A DNA stretch of 64,000 nucleotides from Winogradskyella wichelsiae. GTDB lineage: Bacteria; Bacteroidota; Bacteroidia; Flavobacteriales; Flavobacteriaceae. Every line of letters starts with the position of its first letter. Position 1 is the first letter of the stretch. A program made the translations under genes and the position numbers. The notes under the pieces were generated by a model that was not told the DNA's origin, did no database searches, and worked only from the letters and a program-made list of their open reading frames with translations. The stretch lies in assembly GCF_013403925.1 (NCBI RefSeq), contig NZ_JABFDJ010000002.1, forward strand, positions 248,001-312,000, given 5' to 3'. This document shows, in pieces, positions 17,194 to 25,347 of the stretch.

Positions 17194-20076
17194 ATGAAAA
17201 AAATATTACTTAATATATTGTTGCTATTACCCTTAATTGCAATAGCACAAGTAACAACAAATCCTAGTCCAATCTTAATTGACGAGTCCGTTACTATAAC
17301 TGTAGACATTAATAGTAGTGATACAAATTGCAATAGCATCAGCAACCCTTCAAAAGTATATGCTCATTTAGGAGTTGGTAATGATAGTGATGAATATGGC
17401 ATTGGTGTTGTTGGAAACTGGGGCGAAGATGATGGTATTGGAGAAATGACCAACAATAATGATGGTACATGGAGCATTACCTTTACACCTAACACTTATT
17501 TTAGCCTAACAAGTGAAGAAGAAAGCCTTGTTACCAAAATGGGAATGGTTTTTAGAAGTGCTGATGGATCTCAAGAACTTAAAGCTACTGATTGTATAAA
17601 TTTTATATTTAACATTGGTGCTTTCCAAGTTAATATGATTAATCCTTCTTCAAGTTCTAACGGAATCATAGTTGCAAATAATGGAGATAACACTCAAATT
17701 TTAGCACAAAACACAGGAGGTGCTGCAGACTACGAACTCTTTGTTGATGGAGTTAGTGTCCATACACAAAATAGTACAACGTTTTACAATGGTTATATCT
17801 TTACAAATTTAACTGAAAATAAATCTTGTGAATTAGTCATTACCCAAGATGGCGTAAACATCATAAAACCATTTTCAATTATTGTAAACAACACGGTATC
17901 TGAAGCTTTACCAGCAGGATTAAAAGATGGTATTAATTACGATTCTACAGACAATACAAAAGCGACTTTAGTTTTAACAGCACCAAATAAAGACTTTGTA
18001 TACTTATTAGGTAGTTTTAACAATTGGGAAGCGTCCAATGAATATGCTATGAAAAAAGATAGCGCTACAGATCAATTTTGGATTGAGTTAACAGGTTTAA
18101 CTTCTCAACAAGTTGAAACTTATCAATATTGGGTTGGAGACGCAAGTCCTATATCTGGTTCACCAGCATTGGTTAAAGTAGCAGATCCTTATTCACCTCT
18201 AGTTTTATCACCTTTTGATGACCAATACATCCCTGAAGCTTCTTACCCTAATATGCCTGTATATCCAGCAGGTCAAGAGTTTGAAGTAACTGTTTTACAA
18301 ACCGGTCAAACACCATACGATTGGCAAGTTTCTGAATTTGATAAACCATCTAAGGAAGATTTAGTGATTTATGAAGTTTTAATTAGAGATTTTGATACCG
18401 ATAGAAACTTTCAAGATATTATAGATCGTATCGATTATTTCAAAAATCTAAACATCAACGCTATTGAGTTAATGCCAATTATGGAATTTGAAGGCAATGA
18501 AAGTTGGGGTTATAATACCGCTTTTCATATGGCTATTGATAAATTTTATGGTAGTCAAGAAAAATTTAAAGAACTCGTAGACATTTGCCACCAAAATGGT
18601 ATTGCCGTAATTTTAGATATTGCATTTAACCATGCTTACGGTAGAAATCCGATGGTTAGAATGTGGATGGATGATCCTGATGGTGATGGTTGGGGAGGAC
18701 CTTCAACAGAAAACCCATACTTTAATGTTCTACCTACACACTCATATAGTGTTGGTAATGATTTTAATCACAGTTCTACATACACTAAAAACTATGTAAA
18801 ACAAGTTGTAGATTTTTGGATTGAAGAGTATAACATTGATGGGTTTCGTTGGGATTTAACCAAAGGATTTACTCAAAATTGTGGTAACGGTAGTGATGGT
18901 GGAGATGAAGGTTGTACAGGTAGTTACCAACAAGATCGTGTTGATGTTTTAAAAGAATATGCAGATCACTCTTGGAATATAGACCCTGATCACTACGTTA
19001 TTTTTGAACATTTAGGTTCTGATAACGAAGAAAAAGAATGGGCTAATTACCGCCTAGATGAAGGTAAAGGAATTATGATGTGGGGCATAATGAATTCAGC
19101 CTACAGTGAGCTAACAATGGCAGAATCGGGTAATAAAAACATTAGCCGAATGGGACATAATGCACATATTGGTTTTAATGGACCTCGCGTTGTTGGTTAT
19201 GCAGAAAGCCATGATGAAGAGCGTCTAATGTATAAAAACATTGCTTACGGTAGCACTAGTAATTCATCTCATAATGTGAGAGATCTTAATACCGCTTTAT
19301 CTCGAATGTCTGCTTTAGGTGCTGTTTCTGTTATGGTTCCGGGTCCAAAAATGATTTGGCATTTTGGAGAATTAGGTATGGAAAATTCAATTTTCACTTG
19401 TGAAGATGGAAGTTACAGTAACGACGGTTGTAAACTCTCTACCAAACCGCAACCACAGTGGACAAACAATTGGATCACCGAAGCTTTAAGAAGTGAAATT
19501 TATAACGATTGGTCTAAGCTACATCTATTAAAAATTGAAGAGCCAGTATTTGAAGGAGATTACACCATTACTTCTGGAGATTTAACGCCCAGAATTGATA
19601 TATATGATAATTCCATACCTGCTTCTCTGCTTAGCAACGTTATTATTTTAGCGAATTTTGATGTCGTTTCTCAAACGGTAAACACTAATTTCCCTAGTGG
19701 AGTAACAACAACGTGGTATGATCTTATGGATGCTTCAGGAAACACAACTGTAAGTAATTCTTTGAGTACAATTACAATTCCTGCTGGGCAATTTAGAATA
19801 TTAGGAAATACTTCTTCAAGTGTTTTAAGTGTTGATAACGAAGCATTACTTAACTTTAGTATTTACCCTAACCCAACGCAAACATCTTTTAGTATTAATA
19901 CTAATGCTTCTAATCTTGAAGTATATGATTTAACAGGAAAATTAGTGAAATCATTTAAAGGTGATTTTACCAATACAGATACTTTTGATATTTCATCTTT
20001 AAATTCTGGAATGTATATTGTTAGAATTGAAAAAGGAACAAATCAAACGTTAACAACTAAATTAGTAAAACTCTAA
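17194..20076 (+). CDS. secreted GH13 alpha-amylase with T9SS sorting domain
   Basis: A 960-residue extracellular alpha-amylase. I chose the ATG at 17194 because it gives a clean signal peptide (MKKILLNILLLLPLIAIAQ), whereas the in-frame ATG at 17155 lies inside a terminator hairpin. Domain order: two N-terminal beta-sandwich modules (about 20-235); a CBM48-like module (VYLLGSFNNW, about 245-355); a GH13 barrel with region I ILDIAFNH, nucleophile Asp554 in GFRWDLTKG, acid Glu605 in VIFEHLG and Asp674 in ESHDEER; and a C-terminal type A T9SS sorting domain (FSIYPNPTQTSF to LVKL, last 75 residues). It is probably the surface or released enzyme that opens starch. It depends on read-through of the upstream hairpin or an unseen promoter. 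Confidence 0.93.
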   Translation: MKKILLNILLLLPLIAIAQVTTNPSPILIDESVTITVDINSSDTNCNSISNPSKVYAHLGVGNDSDEYGIGVVGNWGEDDGIGEMTNNNDGTWSITFTPNTYFSLTSEEESLVTKMGMVFRSADGSQELKATDCINFIFNIGAFQVNMINPSSSSNGIIVANNGDNTQILAQNTGGAADYELFVDGVSVHTQNSTTFYNGYIFTNLTENKSCELVITQDGVNIIKPFSIIVNNTVSEALPAGLKDGINYDSTDNTKATLVLTAPNKDFVYLLGSFNNWEASNEYAMKKDSATDQFWIELTGLTSQQVETYQYWVGDASPISGSPALVKVADPYSPLVLSPFDDQYIPEASYPNMPVYPAGQEFEVTVLQTGQTPYDWQVSEFDKPSKEDLVIYEVLIRDFDTDRNFQDIIDRIDYFKNLNINAIELMPIMEFEGNESWGYNTAFHMAIDKFYGSQEKFKELVDICHQNGIAVILDIAFNHAYGRNPMVRMWMDDPDGDGWGGPSTENPYFNVLPTHSYSVGNDFNHSSTYTKNYVKQVVDFWIEEYNIDGFRWDLTKGFTQNCGNGSDGGDEGCTGSYQQDRVDVLKEYADHSWNIDPDHYVIFEHLGSDNEEKEWANYRLDEGKGIMMWGIMNSAYSELTMAESGNKNISRMGHNAHIGFNGPRVVGYAESHDEERLMYKNIAYGSTSNSSHNVRDLNTALSRMSALGAVSVMVPGPKMIWHFGELGMENSIFTCEDGSYSNDGCKLSTKPQPQWTNNWITEALRSEIYNDWSKLHLLKIEEPVFEGDYTITSGDLTPRIDIYDNSIPASLLSNVIILANFDVVSQTVNTNFPSGVTTTWYDLMDASGNTTVSNSLSTITIPAGQFRILGNTSSSVLSVDNEALLNFSIYPNPTQTSFSINTNASNLEVYDLTGKLVKSFKGDFTNTDTFDISSLNSGMYIVRIEKGTNQTLTTKLVKL

Positions 20077-20104
20077 TTACTAAATTAACAATCTATAAAT
20101 ATGA

Positions 20105-20134
20105 TAAAGGTGCTCAATTGAGCACCTTTATTTA
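20105..20134. terminator. bidirectional intrinsic terminator
   Basis: Perfect 10-bp stem AAAGGTGCTC / GAGCACCTTT with loop AATT. It lies between the amylase (rightward) and the next, leftward gene, so it can serve both strands. T-rich flank on the plus strand. Confidence 0.8.
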
Positions 20135-20163
20135 TTAAAATTAAAGTCTAAATGTTTTAAAAA

Positions 20164-20715
20164 TTAAACATAAAATGTATTTGATGAAATATTCGAACTA
20201 GAGATTAGATCACTTAATACTTTAAAAATCTTATTGAATTTGAATGGTACAAAATCAAATTTTAATACAACCTCTGAAGATTCTTGATTATTTATAAGAA
20301 GTCCTCCTTCAATTTGAAAATCTAAGTATTCTAAATTAGAAATACGCTCTAATGATCTATCACTTGTTTTAATACTATTATTTTCAGCATCTAAATAAAA
20401 TCTAAAACTTTTATAACTTCCAGCACTTAATTGTAACCCTGTACTTGCATTTATAAAAAGTCCTGCATGCTGCCCTTTTAAGTTTAAAACTTGAGGATTA
20501 AAACCTGATACTAAATTTTCATTGTTATTAGTGTCCAAGGCAATTAATTTTATAGTATTCAACGTCATTTCGCTAACTTCTTTACCAAGAAAAAGATTAT
20601 TTTTAAGAACTAAATCTTTTGAAGTATTACTTGTCTTCGTTTTATTTTTATACCCACTAACAGATGTAAAAACTGTTGGCTGCCAAATTGTTGGGTTAAT
20701 TGCTATATTTTTCAT
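20164..20715 (-). CDS. hypothetical protein, 183 aa
   Basis: I do not recognise this protein. It has no signal peptide or membrane segment. The first 50 residues are polar and rich in Asn, Thr and Lys; the rest alternates short hydrophobic stretches (IKLIALDTN, YKSFRFYLDAE, EYLDFQIEGGLLI, VVLKFDFVPFKF) in a beta-rich pattern. A GAAATTTG sequence like a -7 element lies about 50 bp upstream (complement of 20763-20770). It is a stand-alone gene converging on the T9SS amylase. Codon use and length support a real gene, but function is unknown. Confidence 0.6.
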   Translation of the reverse strand: MKNIAINPTIWQPTVFTSVSGYKNKTKTSNTSKDLVLKNNLFLGKEVSEMTLNTIKLIALDTNNNENLVSGFNPQVLNLKGQHAGLFINASTGLQLSAGSYKSFRFYLDAENNSIKTSDRSLERISNLEYLDFQIEGGLLINNQESSEVVLKFDFVPFKFNKIFKVLSDLISSSNISSNTFYV

Positions 20716-20987
20716 AATATTCTATCCACTTTTTTTATTAGAAATACGTCATATTTCTGTGGCAAATTTCGGAAGATAAACACAAAAAGAACATTACACT
20801 TTTATCAGATAACTATACTATTTTAACCACTTCAAAAAAACCACAAAACAACAGTTGTTAATATAGAATACTTTTATGGTAATTACGCAAATAAAACTGA
20901 GGCTAAATGAAGAGAATTTAAATTGAAGACATACATTAAAAACGCAATAACATCCTAAAAATGATACAGGTTACTTTTAAGTTGCTA
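20716..20987. other. non-coding gap
   Basis: 272 bp without a supported gene. An inverted repeat GAAATA / TATTTC (20741-20757) lies in the probable leader of the leftward hypothetical gene. I see nothing else that I can name. Confidence 0.5.
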
Positions 20988-22157
20988 TTACTTTTTATGT
21001 TGTCTATAAAGTAATATCAAAATTGCTATTATTGCACCAGAAAAAGCAAGAGCACTGCCAACCAAAGAAGACGACATAACGCTGTAACCATAGGCAATTG
21101 GTAAACCTGCTAAATAGGCACCCATAGCATTTCCCATATTAAAAGCACTCTGATTCATGGAAGACCCTAGCATTTCTGCACCTTTTGCTGTATTAATTAT
21201 AGCCATTTGTATCGGTGTAGATATTGTAAAAGCAATTAACCCTATTAAAAATGTCATTACTAAAGCTAATATTCCATTTGAAGCAAAAAATGAATTTATA
21301 ATTAAAATAACGGTCATAGCTAAAAGACTAATCATTACAGAACGTAGAGGTGTAAAAGCATCTGCCATTTTAGCTCCTAAAAAATTACCAATAAACATCC
21401 CCAACCCTGCAAGAATCATAGCATAGCTCACGACATTTTCAGAAAAATGTGCCACATCTGTTAGCAAAGGAGCGATATAACTATACCACGCAAAAAAACC
21501 ACCTGTTCCAATTGTGGTCAGTGCTATTAACGCCCAAAGCTCAGGGTTTTTAAGCCCTTTATGATCTTCATCTTTAGGCTGCTTTCCTTCTTTTTTAAAG
21601 TGTGGCATCCAATAAAATATACTTCCCAGAGTAATAATACCCACAACACCCACCATTAAAAAAGAAGCACTCCAATGGTATTGATTCCCCAGATAAGTTC
21701 CGATAGGGACACCAATAACATTAGCCACCGTTAGTCCTGAAAACATAATAGCAATGGCTTGTGATGATTTTCCTTTCTTTGCTAATTTACCTGCAATTAC
21801 GGCTCCAACACCAAAGAACGCTCCATGTGGAAGTCCTGATAGAAAACGCATTATAAGTAACATGTTATAGCTTGTAGAAAAAGCTGAAAGTGTATTAAAA
21901 ACGGTAAACCAAACCATAAGAAATAAAAGCATACGATTGGCAGGAAACTTATGACTAAAACTAGTTAACAAAGGAGCCCCAACAACAACACCTAAAGCAT
22001 AAGCCGAAATAAAATGACCTGCTTCTGGTATTGTAATCGCTAATGCGTTTGCAACATTGGGTAAAATTCCCATAATTACAAACTCTGTAAGACCTATTCC
22101 AAAACCACCAATAGCTAAGGATAACAGTGCTTTTTTATTAGAAAACCCCTCTTTCAT
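20988..22157 (-). CDS. MFS efflux transporter (AraJ/DHA1-like)
   Basis: A 389-residue inner-membrane protein with about twelve hydrophobic segments. The N-terminal pattern GFGIGLTEFVIMGILPNVA and the motif RFLSGLPHGAFFGVGAVIAG are typical of the AraJ/YdhP-like branch of drug:H+ antiporter family 1. Proteins of this group export sugars, purines or drugs; the substrate cannot be told from sequence. It stands alone, with 272 bp downstream and 216 bp upstream without genes. No link to the maltose locus is evident beyond proximity. Confidence 0.88.
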   Translation of the reverse strand: MKEGFSNKKALLSLAIGGFGIGLTEFVIMGILPNVANALAITIPEAGHFISAYALGVVVGAPLLTSFSHKFPANRMLLFLMVWFTVFNTLSAFSTSYNMLLIMRFLSGLPHGAFFGVGAVIAGKLAKKGKSSQAIAIMFSGLTVANVIGVPIGTYLGNQYHWSASFLMVGVVGIITLGSIFYWMPHFKKEGKQPKDEDHKGLKNPELWALIALTTIGTGGFFAWYSYIAPLLTDVAHFSENVVSYAMILAGLGMFIGNFLGAKMADAFTPLRSVMISLLAMTVILIINSFFASNGILALVMTFLIGLIAFTISTPIQMAIINTAKGAEMLGSSMNQSAFNMGNAMGAYLAGLPIAYGYSVMSSSLVGSALAFSGAIIAILILLYRQHKK

Positions 22158-22373
22158 ATTACGTTATTTACTTTCTAAATTTTAGACTGCAAATTTCCGT
22201 ACAAAAATTTAATATAACTATTAATTGTTTATCAGATACACTGTTTAATCAGATTGATATTCTTTAAAGCTAATATTCAGATAGGTGGAAAATAACATCT
22301 GATAAAAAAACTGAGATAATCAGCCTCTTATATATAATAAAAACACTCAGTATTAATAAAAAATATTTTCAGA

Positions 22374-22796
22374 TTAACAAACCCCTATTTTATTAGCTTG
22401 ATAGTGAGCAATTAGTTCCGATAACTCTATGATTTTTAATTGAATCTCTTTTTTTAATTTTAAATATTCCTGTAATCGTTTTATATTACAACAATCTTTA
22501 GAAGCCAACTTCACTAAAGACTCTTCTATTCCAATGATAAAATCCAAATGATTTAAACTCTTGTTAAGCTCCATCTTTGCTTCTCTTATTTTGTCATCTA
22601 TATTAGGAGTATCATTTACAAAATTGGTTTTTAATCCATTATTTGTATTATTTACGCTGTCTCTACTGCTCGAAAAACGATGAACATAATGTATTTTTAA
22701 AACAAAATTTGGATTAAAAAAAACCACGTATGCATATTCTGCTAAAAGGAAAAAAGAACATATTAAAAGTATTGAAAAAAAAATTATAATTAGCAT
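22374..22796 (-). CDS. small membrane protein, uncharacterised, candidate LytTR-regulon member
   Basis: A 140-residue protein that I do not recognise. Residues 1-30 are strongly hydrophobic (one membrane helix or uncleaved signal); the rest is polar and helical with likely coiled-coil stretches (IREAKMELNKSLNHLDFIIG, LKKEIQLKIIELSELIAHY). It has a pair of adjacent Cys in KDCCNIKR. Upstream is a copy of the 12-bp LytTR-like motif (22911-22922) placed 52 bp from a -7-like TATATTTA (complement of 22852-22859). This is the same geometry as at the exopolysaccharide genes 10-20 kb away and suggests shared control. Confidence 0.6.
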   Translation of the reverse strand: MLIIIFFSILLICSFFLLAEYAYVVFFNPNFVLKIHYVHRFSSSRDSVNNTNNGLKTNFVNDTPNIDDKIREAKMELNKSLNHLDFIIGIEESLVKLASKDCCNIKRLQEYLKLKKEIQLKIIELSELIAHYQANKIGVC

Positions 22797-22910
22797 AGAG
22801 TTCCATATTAGATTACACTAGTAAAATTACTTTGCTATAATTCCACTGCTGTAAATATAATTTGAAGAAAAAGAAGTAAGTATACAAAATCGATGGAAGT
22901 AAAACATAGT

Positions 22911-22922
22911 GTAGACGAATGG
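22911..22922 (-). promoter_or_regulatory. LytTR-like motif upstream of the small membrane protein gene
   Basis: Read leftward: CCATTCGTCTAC, preceded by TA, so TACCATTCGT, close to the LytTR consensus TACCGTTNGT. The motif edge to the -7-like element (22852-22859) is 52 bp, within the proximal class found at five promoters of this window. Confidence 0.6.
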
Positions 22923-23040
22923 TATTTCTTATAAGGTAAATAGATTTAGGACCACCTAAAGCAATTCTAAACGCTAAAAATTCAAAATTCTTAAAACGAT
23001 ATTTATATATGAAAGTAATTTATATCTAAATCTTATAACA

Positions 23041-23073
23041 AAAAAAAAGCTAACTCGTTAAAGTTAGCTTTTC
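23041..23073 (-). terminator. terminator of tRNA-Leu
   Basis: Stem AAAAGCTAAC (23045-23054) / GTTAGCTTTT (63-72 of the same line) with an 8-base loop. On the leftward strand it is followed by a run of T. It begins 10 bp after the tRNA 3' end. Confidence 0.8.
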
Positions 23074-23081
23074 TTACTCTG

Positions 23082-23163
23082 TACAGGCGGGGAGACTCGA
23101 ACTCCCACACATTGCTGCATTAGATCCTAAGTCTAACGTGTCTACCAATTCCACCACGCCTGC
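23082..23163 (-). tRNA. tRNA-Leu (anticodon UAG)
   Basis: An 82-nt class II tRNA on the minus strand. The acceptor stem GCAGGCG pairs with CGCCTGT, with discriminator A. The D-arm contains GTGGAATTGGTAGACAC, and the anticodon stem-loop GTTAGA-CTTAGGA-TCTAAT gives anticodon TAG. A short variable arm and T-arm GGGAGTTCGAGTCTCCC follow. CCA is not encoded. Reads CUA/CUN leucine codons. Confidence 0.93.
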
Positions 23164-23368
23164 AGGATCTCCAATTATTATCGGGATGCAAATATAAACA
23201 ATAGTTTTAATATACAAATATTAAATATTCAAGTTTTAGCAATGAATTTGAATTATTTTACACTATCGAAGTAAACAATTGATTATCAGAACCTATTAAC
23301 GTCAGTAAAATTCCATTTAAATAAAACTTAAAATTTAGAGCAGTCACCCTTATCCATCTTATAATTCT

Positions 23369-23376
23369 TACTTTTG
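23369..23376 (+). promoter_or_regulatory. -7 element of the dipeptidase gene
   Basis: TACTTTTG matches TAnnTTTG exactly. A longer reading frame would start at a TTG at 23374, inside this element, so the ATG at 23398 is the better start. Confidence 0.6.
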
Positions 23377-23397
23377 TTACAAACCGAATTCTTAATT

Positions 23398-24786
23398 ATG
23401 CAAACCATTCAATCTTATATCGAAGAGAATAAAGATCGTTTTCTAAGCGAGCTTATCGATTTATTAAAAATACCGTCAATCAGTGCCGACTCTGCTTATA
23501 AAAGAGATGTTTTAAAAACTGCCGATGTGGTAAAATCTAGTCTTGAAAAAGCAGGTTGCGACCATGTTGAAATCTGTGAAACAGAAGGCTACCCTATTGT
23601 TTACGGTGAAAAAATTATAGACAAAAATTTACCAACTATTTTAGTTTATGGTCACTACGATGTGCAACCACCAGATCCATTAAACTTATGGAATTCACCA
23701 CCATTTGAGCCTGTAATTAAAGCTACAGAATTACACCCAGAAGGTGCTATTTTTGCTCGTGGTGCTTGTGATGATAAAGGACAAATGTATATGCATGTGA
23801 AAGCCATGGAATACATGACTACGAATAACGAATTACCTTGTAACGTAAAATTTATGATTGAAGGTGAAGAGGAAGTTGGTAGCGTTAATCTTGCAAAATT
23901 TGTTGCAGCAAACAGAGAGAAGTTAACCAATGATGTGATTCTTATCTCAGATACTGGAATGATTTCTAAAGAAGTACCTTCTATAACTACAGGACTCAGA
24001 GGTTTAAGTTATGTGGAAGTTGAAGTTACGGGTCCAAACCGCGATTTACATTCTGGATTATATGGAGGTGCAGTTGCCAATCCTATAAATGTATTAACAA
24101 AGATGATTGCATCGCTTCATGATGAGAACAATCATATTACTGTTCCTGGATTTTATGACAAAGTAGAAAACTTATCGGATGCTGAACGTGCTGAAATGGC
24201 AAAAGCTCCATTTTCACTTGACGCTTATAAAAAATCTTTAGATATTGATGCTGTTTATGGTGAAGCAGGTTACACCACTAACGAGCGTAACTCTATCCGT
24301 CCAACGTTAGATGTTAACGGAATTTGGGGAGGTTACACAGGCGAAGGAGCTAAAACAGTAATTGCAAGTCAAGCTTTTGCTAAAATATCAATGCGTTTAG
24401 TGCCTAACCAAGAATGGGAAGAGATCACTGAATTATTTAAAACGCATTTTGAAAGCATTGCACCAAAAGGAGTAAAAGTGAAAGTAACACCGCACCATGG
24501 TGGCCAAGGTTACGTAACTCCTATTGATAGTTTAGGTTACAAAGCAGCTTCAAAAGCCTATGAAGAAACCTTTGGAAAAACACCAATTCCACAACGTAGT
24601 GGAGGAAGTATTCCTATTGTGTCGCTTTTTGAACAAGAATTAAATAGTAAAACAATCTTAATGGGCTTTGGCTTAGATAGCGATGCGATTCACTCACCAA
24701 ACGAACATTTTGGAGTATGGAATTACCTAAAAGGCATTGAAACTATTCCATGGTTTTATAAATATTTTACAGAATTATCAAAATAA
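23398..24786 (+). CDS. M20 family dipeptidase
   Basis: A 462-residue cytoplasmic metallopeptidase of the M20 family (dipeptidase/CNDP-like branch). Metal and catalytic motifs are present: VYGHYDVQPP (His and Asp), RGACDDKGQ (bridging Asp) and MIEGEEEVGS (general base Glu and ligand). The dimerisation lid domain follows, then the C-terminal return with GFGLDSDAIHSPNEHF (His ligand). I prefer the ATG at 23398; a TTG 24 bp upstream is in frame but lies in the -7 element. It probably hydrolyses dipeptides. The gene is monocistronic, ending in a strong terminator. Confidence 0.92.
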   Translation: MQTIQSYIEENKDRFLSELIDLLKIPSISADSAYKRDVLKTADVVKSSLEKAGCDHVEICETEGYPIVYGEKIIDKNLPTILVYGHYDVQPPDPLNLWNSPPFEPVIKATELHPEGAIFARGACDDKGQMYMHVKAMEYMTTNNELPCNVKFMIEGEEEVGSVNLAKFVAANREKLTNDVILISDTGMISKEVPSITTGLRGLSYVEVEVTGPNRDLHSGLYGGAVANPINVLTKMIASLHDENNHITVPGFYDKVENLSDAERAEMAKAPFSLDAYKKSLDIDAVYGEAGYTTNERNSIRPTLDVNGIWGGYTGEGAKTVIASQAFAKISMRLVPNQEWEEITELFKTHFESIAPKGVKVKVTPHHGGQGYVTPIDSLGYKAASKAYEETFGKTPIPQRSGGSIPIVSLFEQELNSKTILMGFGLDSDAIHSPNEHFGVWNYLKGIETIPWFYKYFTELSK

Positions 24787-24817
24787 TTAAGTGATTTAAA
24801 AACACTTATTTAATTTC

Positions 24818-24857
24818 AAAAAAGCCTTATGATTAGCACTAATCATAAGGCTTTTTC
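24818..24857 (+). terminator. terminator after the dipeptidase gene
   Basis: Perfect 12-bp stem GCCTTATGATTA / TAATCATAAGGC with loop GCAC, an A-run before and five T after. Confidence 0.85.
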
Positions 24858-24916
24858 ATTTTAAATCACCCAAAACTAATCACTTAATAAAACTATTCAC
24901 ACACTTAATTCCAACT

Positions 24917-24956
24917 CTACACTTGTAGAATTAAAATATATATTCTACATTTATAG
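24917..24956 (+). promoter_or_regulatory. BlaI-type double operator overlapping the promoter
   Basis: Two 12-bp dyads, CTACACTTGTAG (24917-24928) and CTACATTTATAG (24945-24956), are 28 bp apart centre to centre. They fit the TACA-N-TGTA pattern of BlaI/MecI operators. The first contains the -33 TTG (24923-24925) and the second the -7 element TACATTTA (24946-24953), with 20 bp between. A repressor bound here would block the promoter directly, so the blaI-like operon is probably autorepressed. Confidence 0.75.
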
Positions 24957-24979
24957 AGTTAATTCTAAAAACGTAGAGC

Positions 24980-25345
24980 ATGCAACTATCAAAAACCGAA
25001 GAACAACTAATGCAACACCTCTGGAAACTCGACAAAGCATTTATGAAAGATTTGCTAGAGAGTTACCCGGAACCAAAACCTGCCACTACAACCGTTGCCA
25101 CCTTACTAAAACGAATGATTGGTAAAGGTTTTATTGATTATAAAACCTTCGGTAAATCTAGAGAGTATTTTCCATTAGTAAAAAAAGATGATTATTTCTC
25201 TAAGCATGTTAACGGACTCATTAAAACCTTTTTTAATGATAGCGCCTCACAGTTTGCATCCTTTTTTACACGTAAAACGGACTTAACAACAGAAGAGTTA
25301 GAGGCGTTAAAGAAAATCATAGATACTGAAATTAAAAACCGATAA
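24980..25345 (+). CDS. BlaI/MecI/CopY-family repressor
   Basis: A 121-residue winged-helix repressor. The N-terminal pattern KTEEQLMQHLWKLDKAFMKDLLESYPEPKPATTTVATLLKRM is that of the BlaI/MecI DNA-binding domain, followed by the wing and a C-terminal dimerisation helix pair (TEELEALKKIIDTEIKN). Family members are cleaved after signalling by a partner M56 metallopeptidase, which is the next gene here, 2 bp downstream. Two operator dyads overlap its own promoter. The signal need not be a beta-lactam in Bacteroidota. Confidence 0.9.
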   Translation: MQLSKTEEQLMQHLWKLDKAFMKDLLESYPEPKPATTTVATLLKRMIGKGFIDYKTFGKSREYFPLVKKDDYFSKHVNGLIKTFFNDSASQFASFFTRKTDLTTEELEALKKIIDTEIKNR

Positions 25346-25347
25346 GT

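Noticed and set aside
23041..23073. A-rich inverted repeat taken as a possible mobile-element end
   Set aside because: It is a normal terminator directly after tRNA-Leu; no integrase, direct repeat or att duplication is seen.
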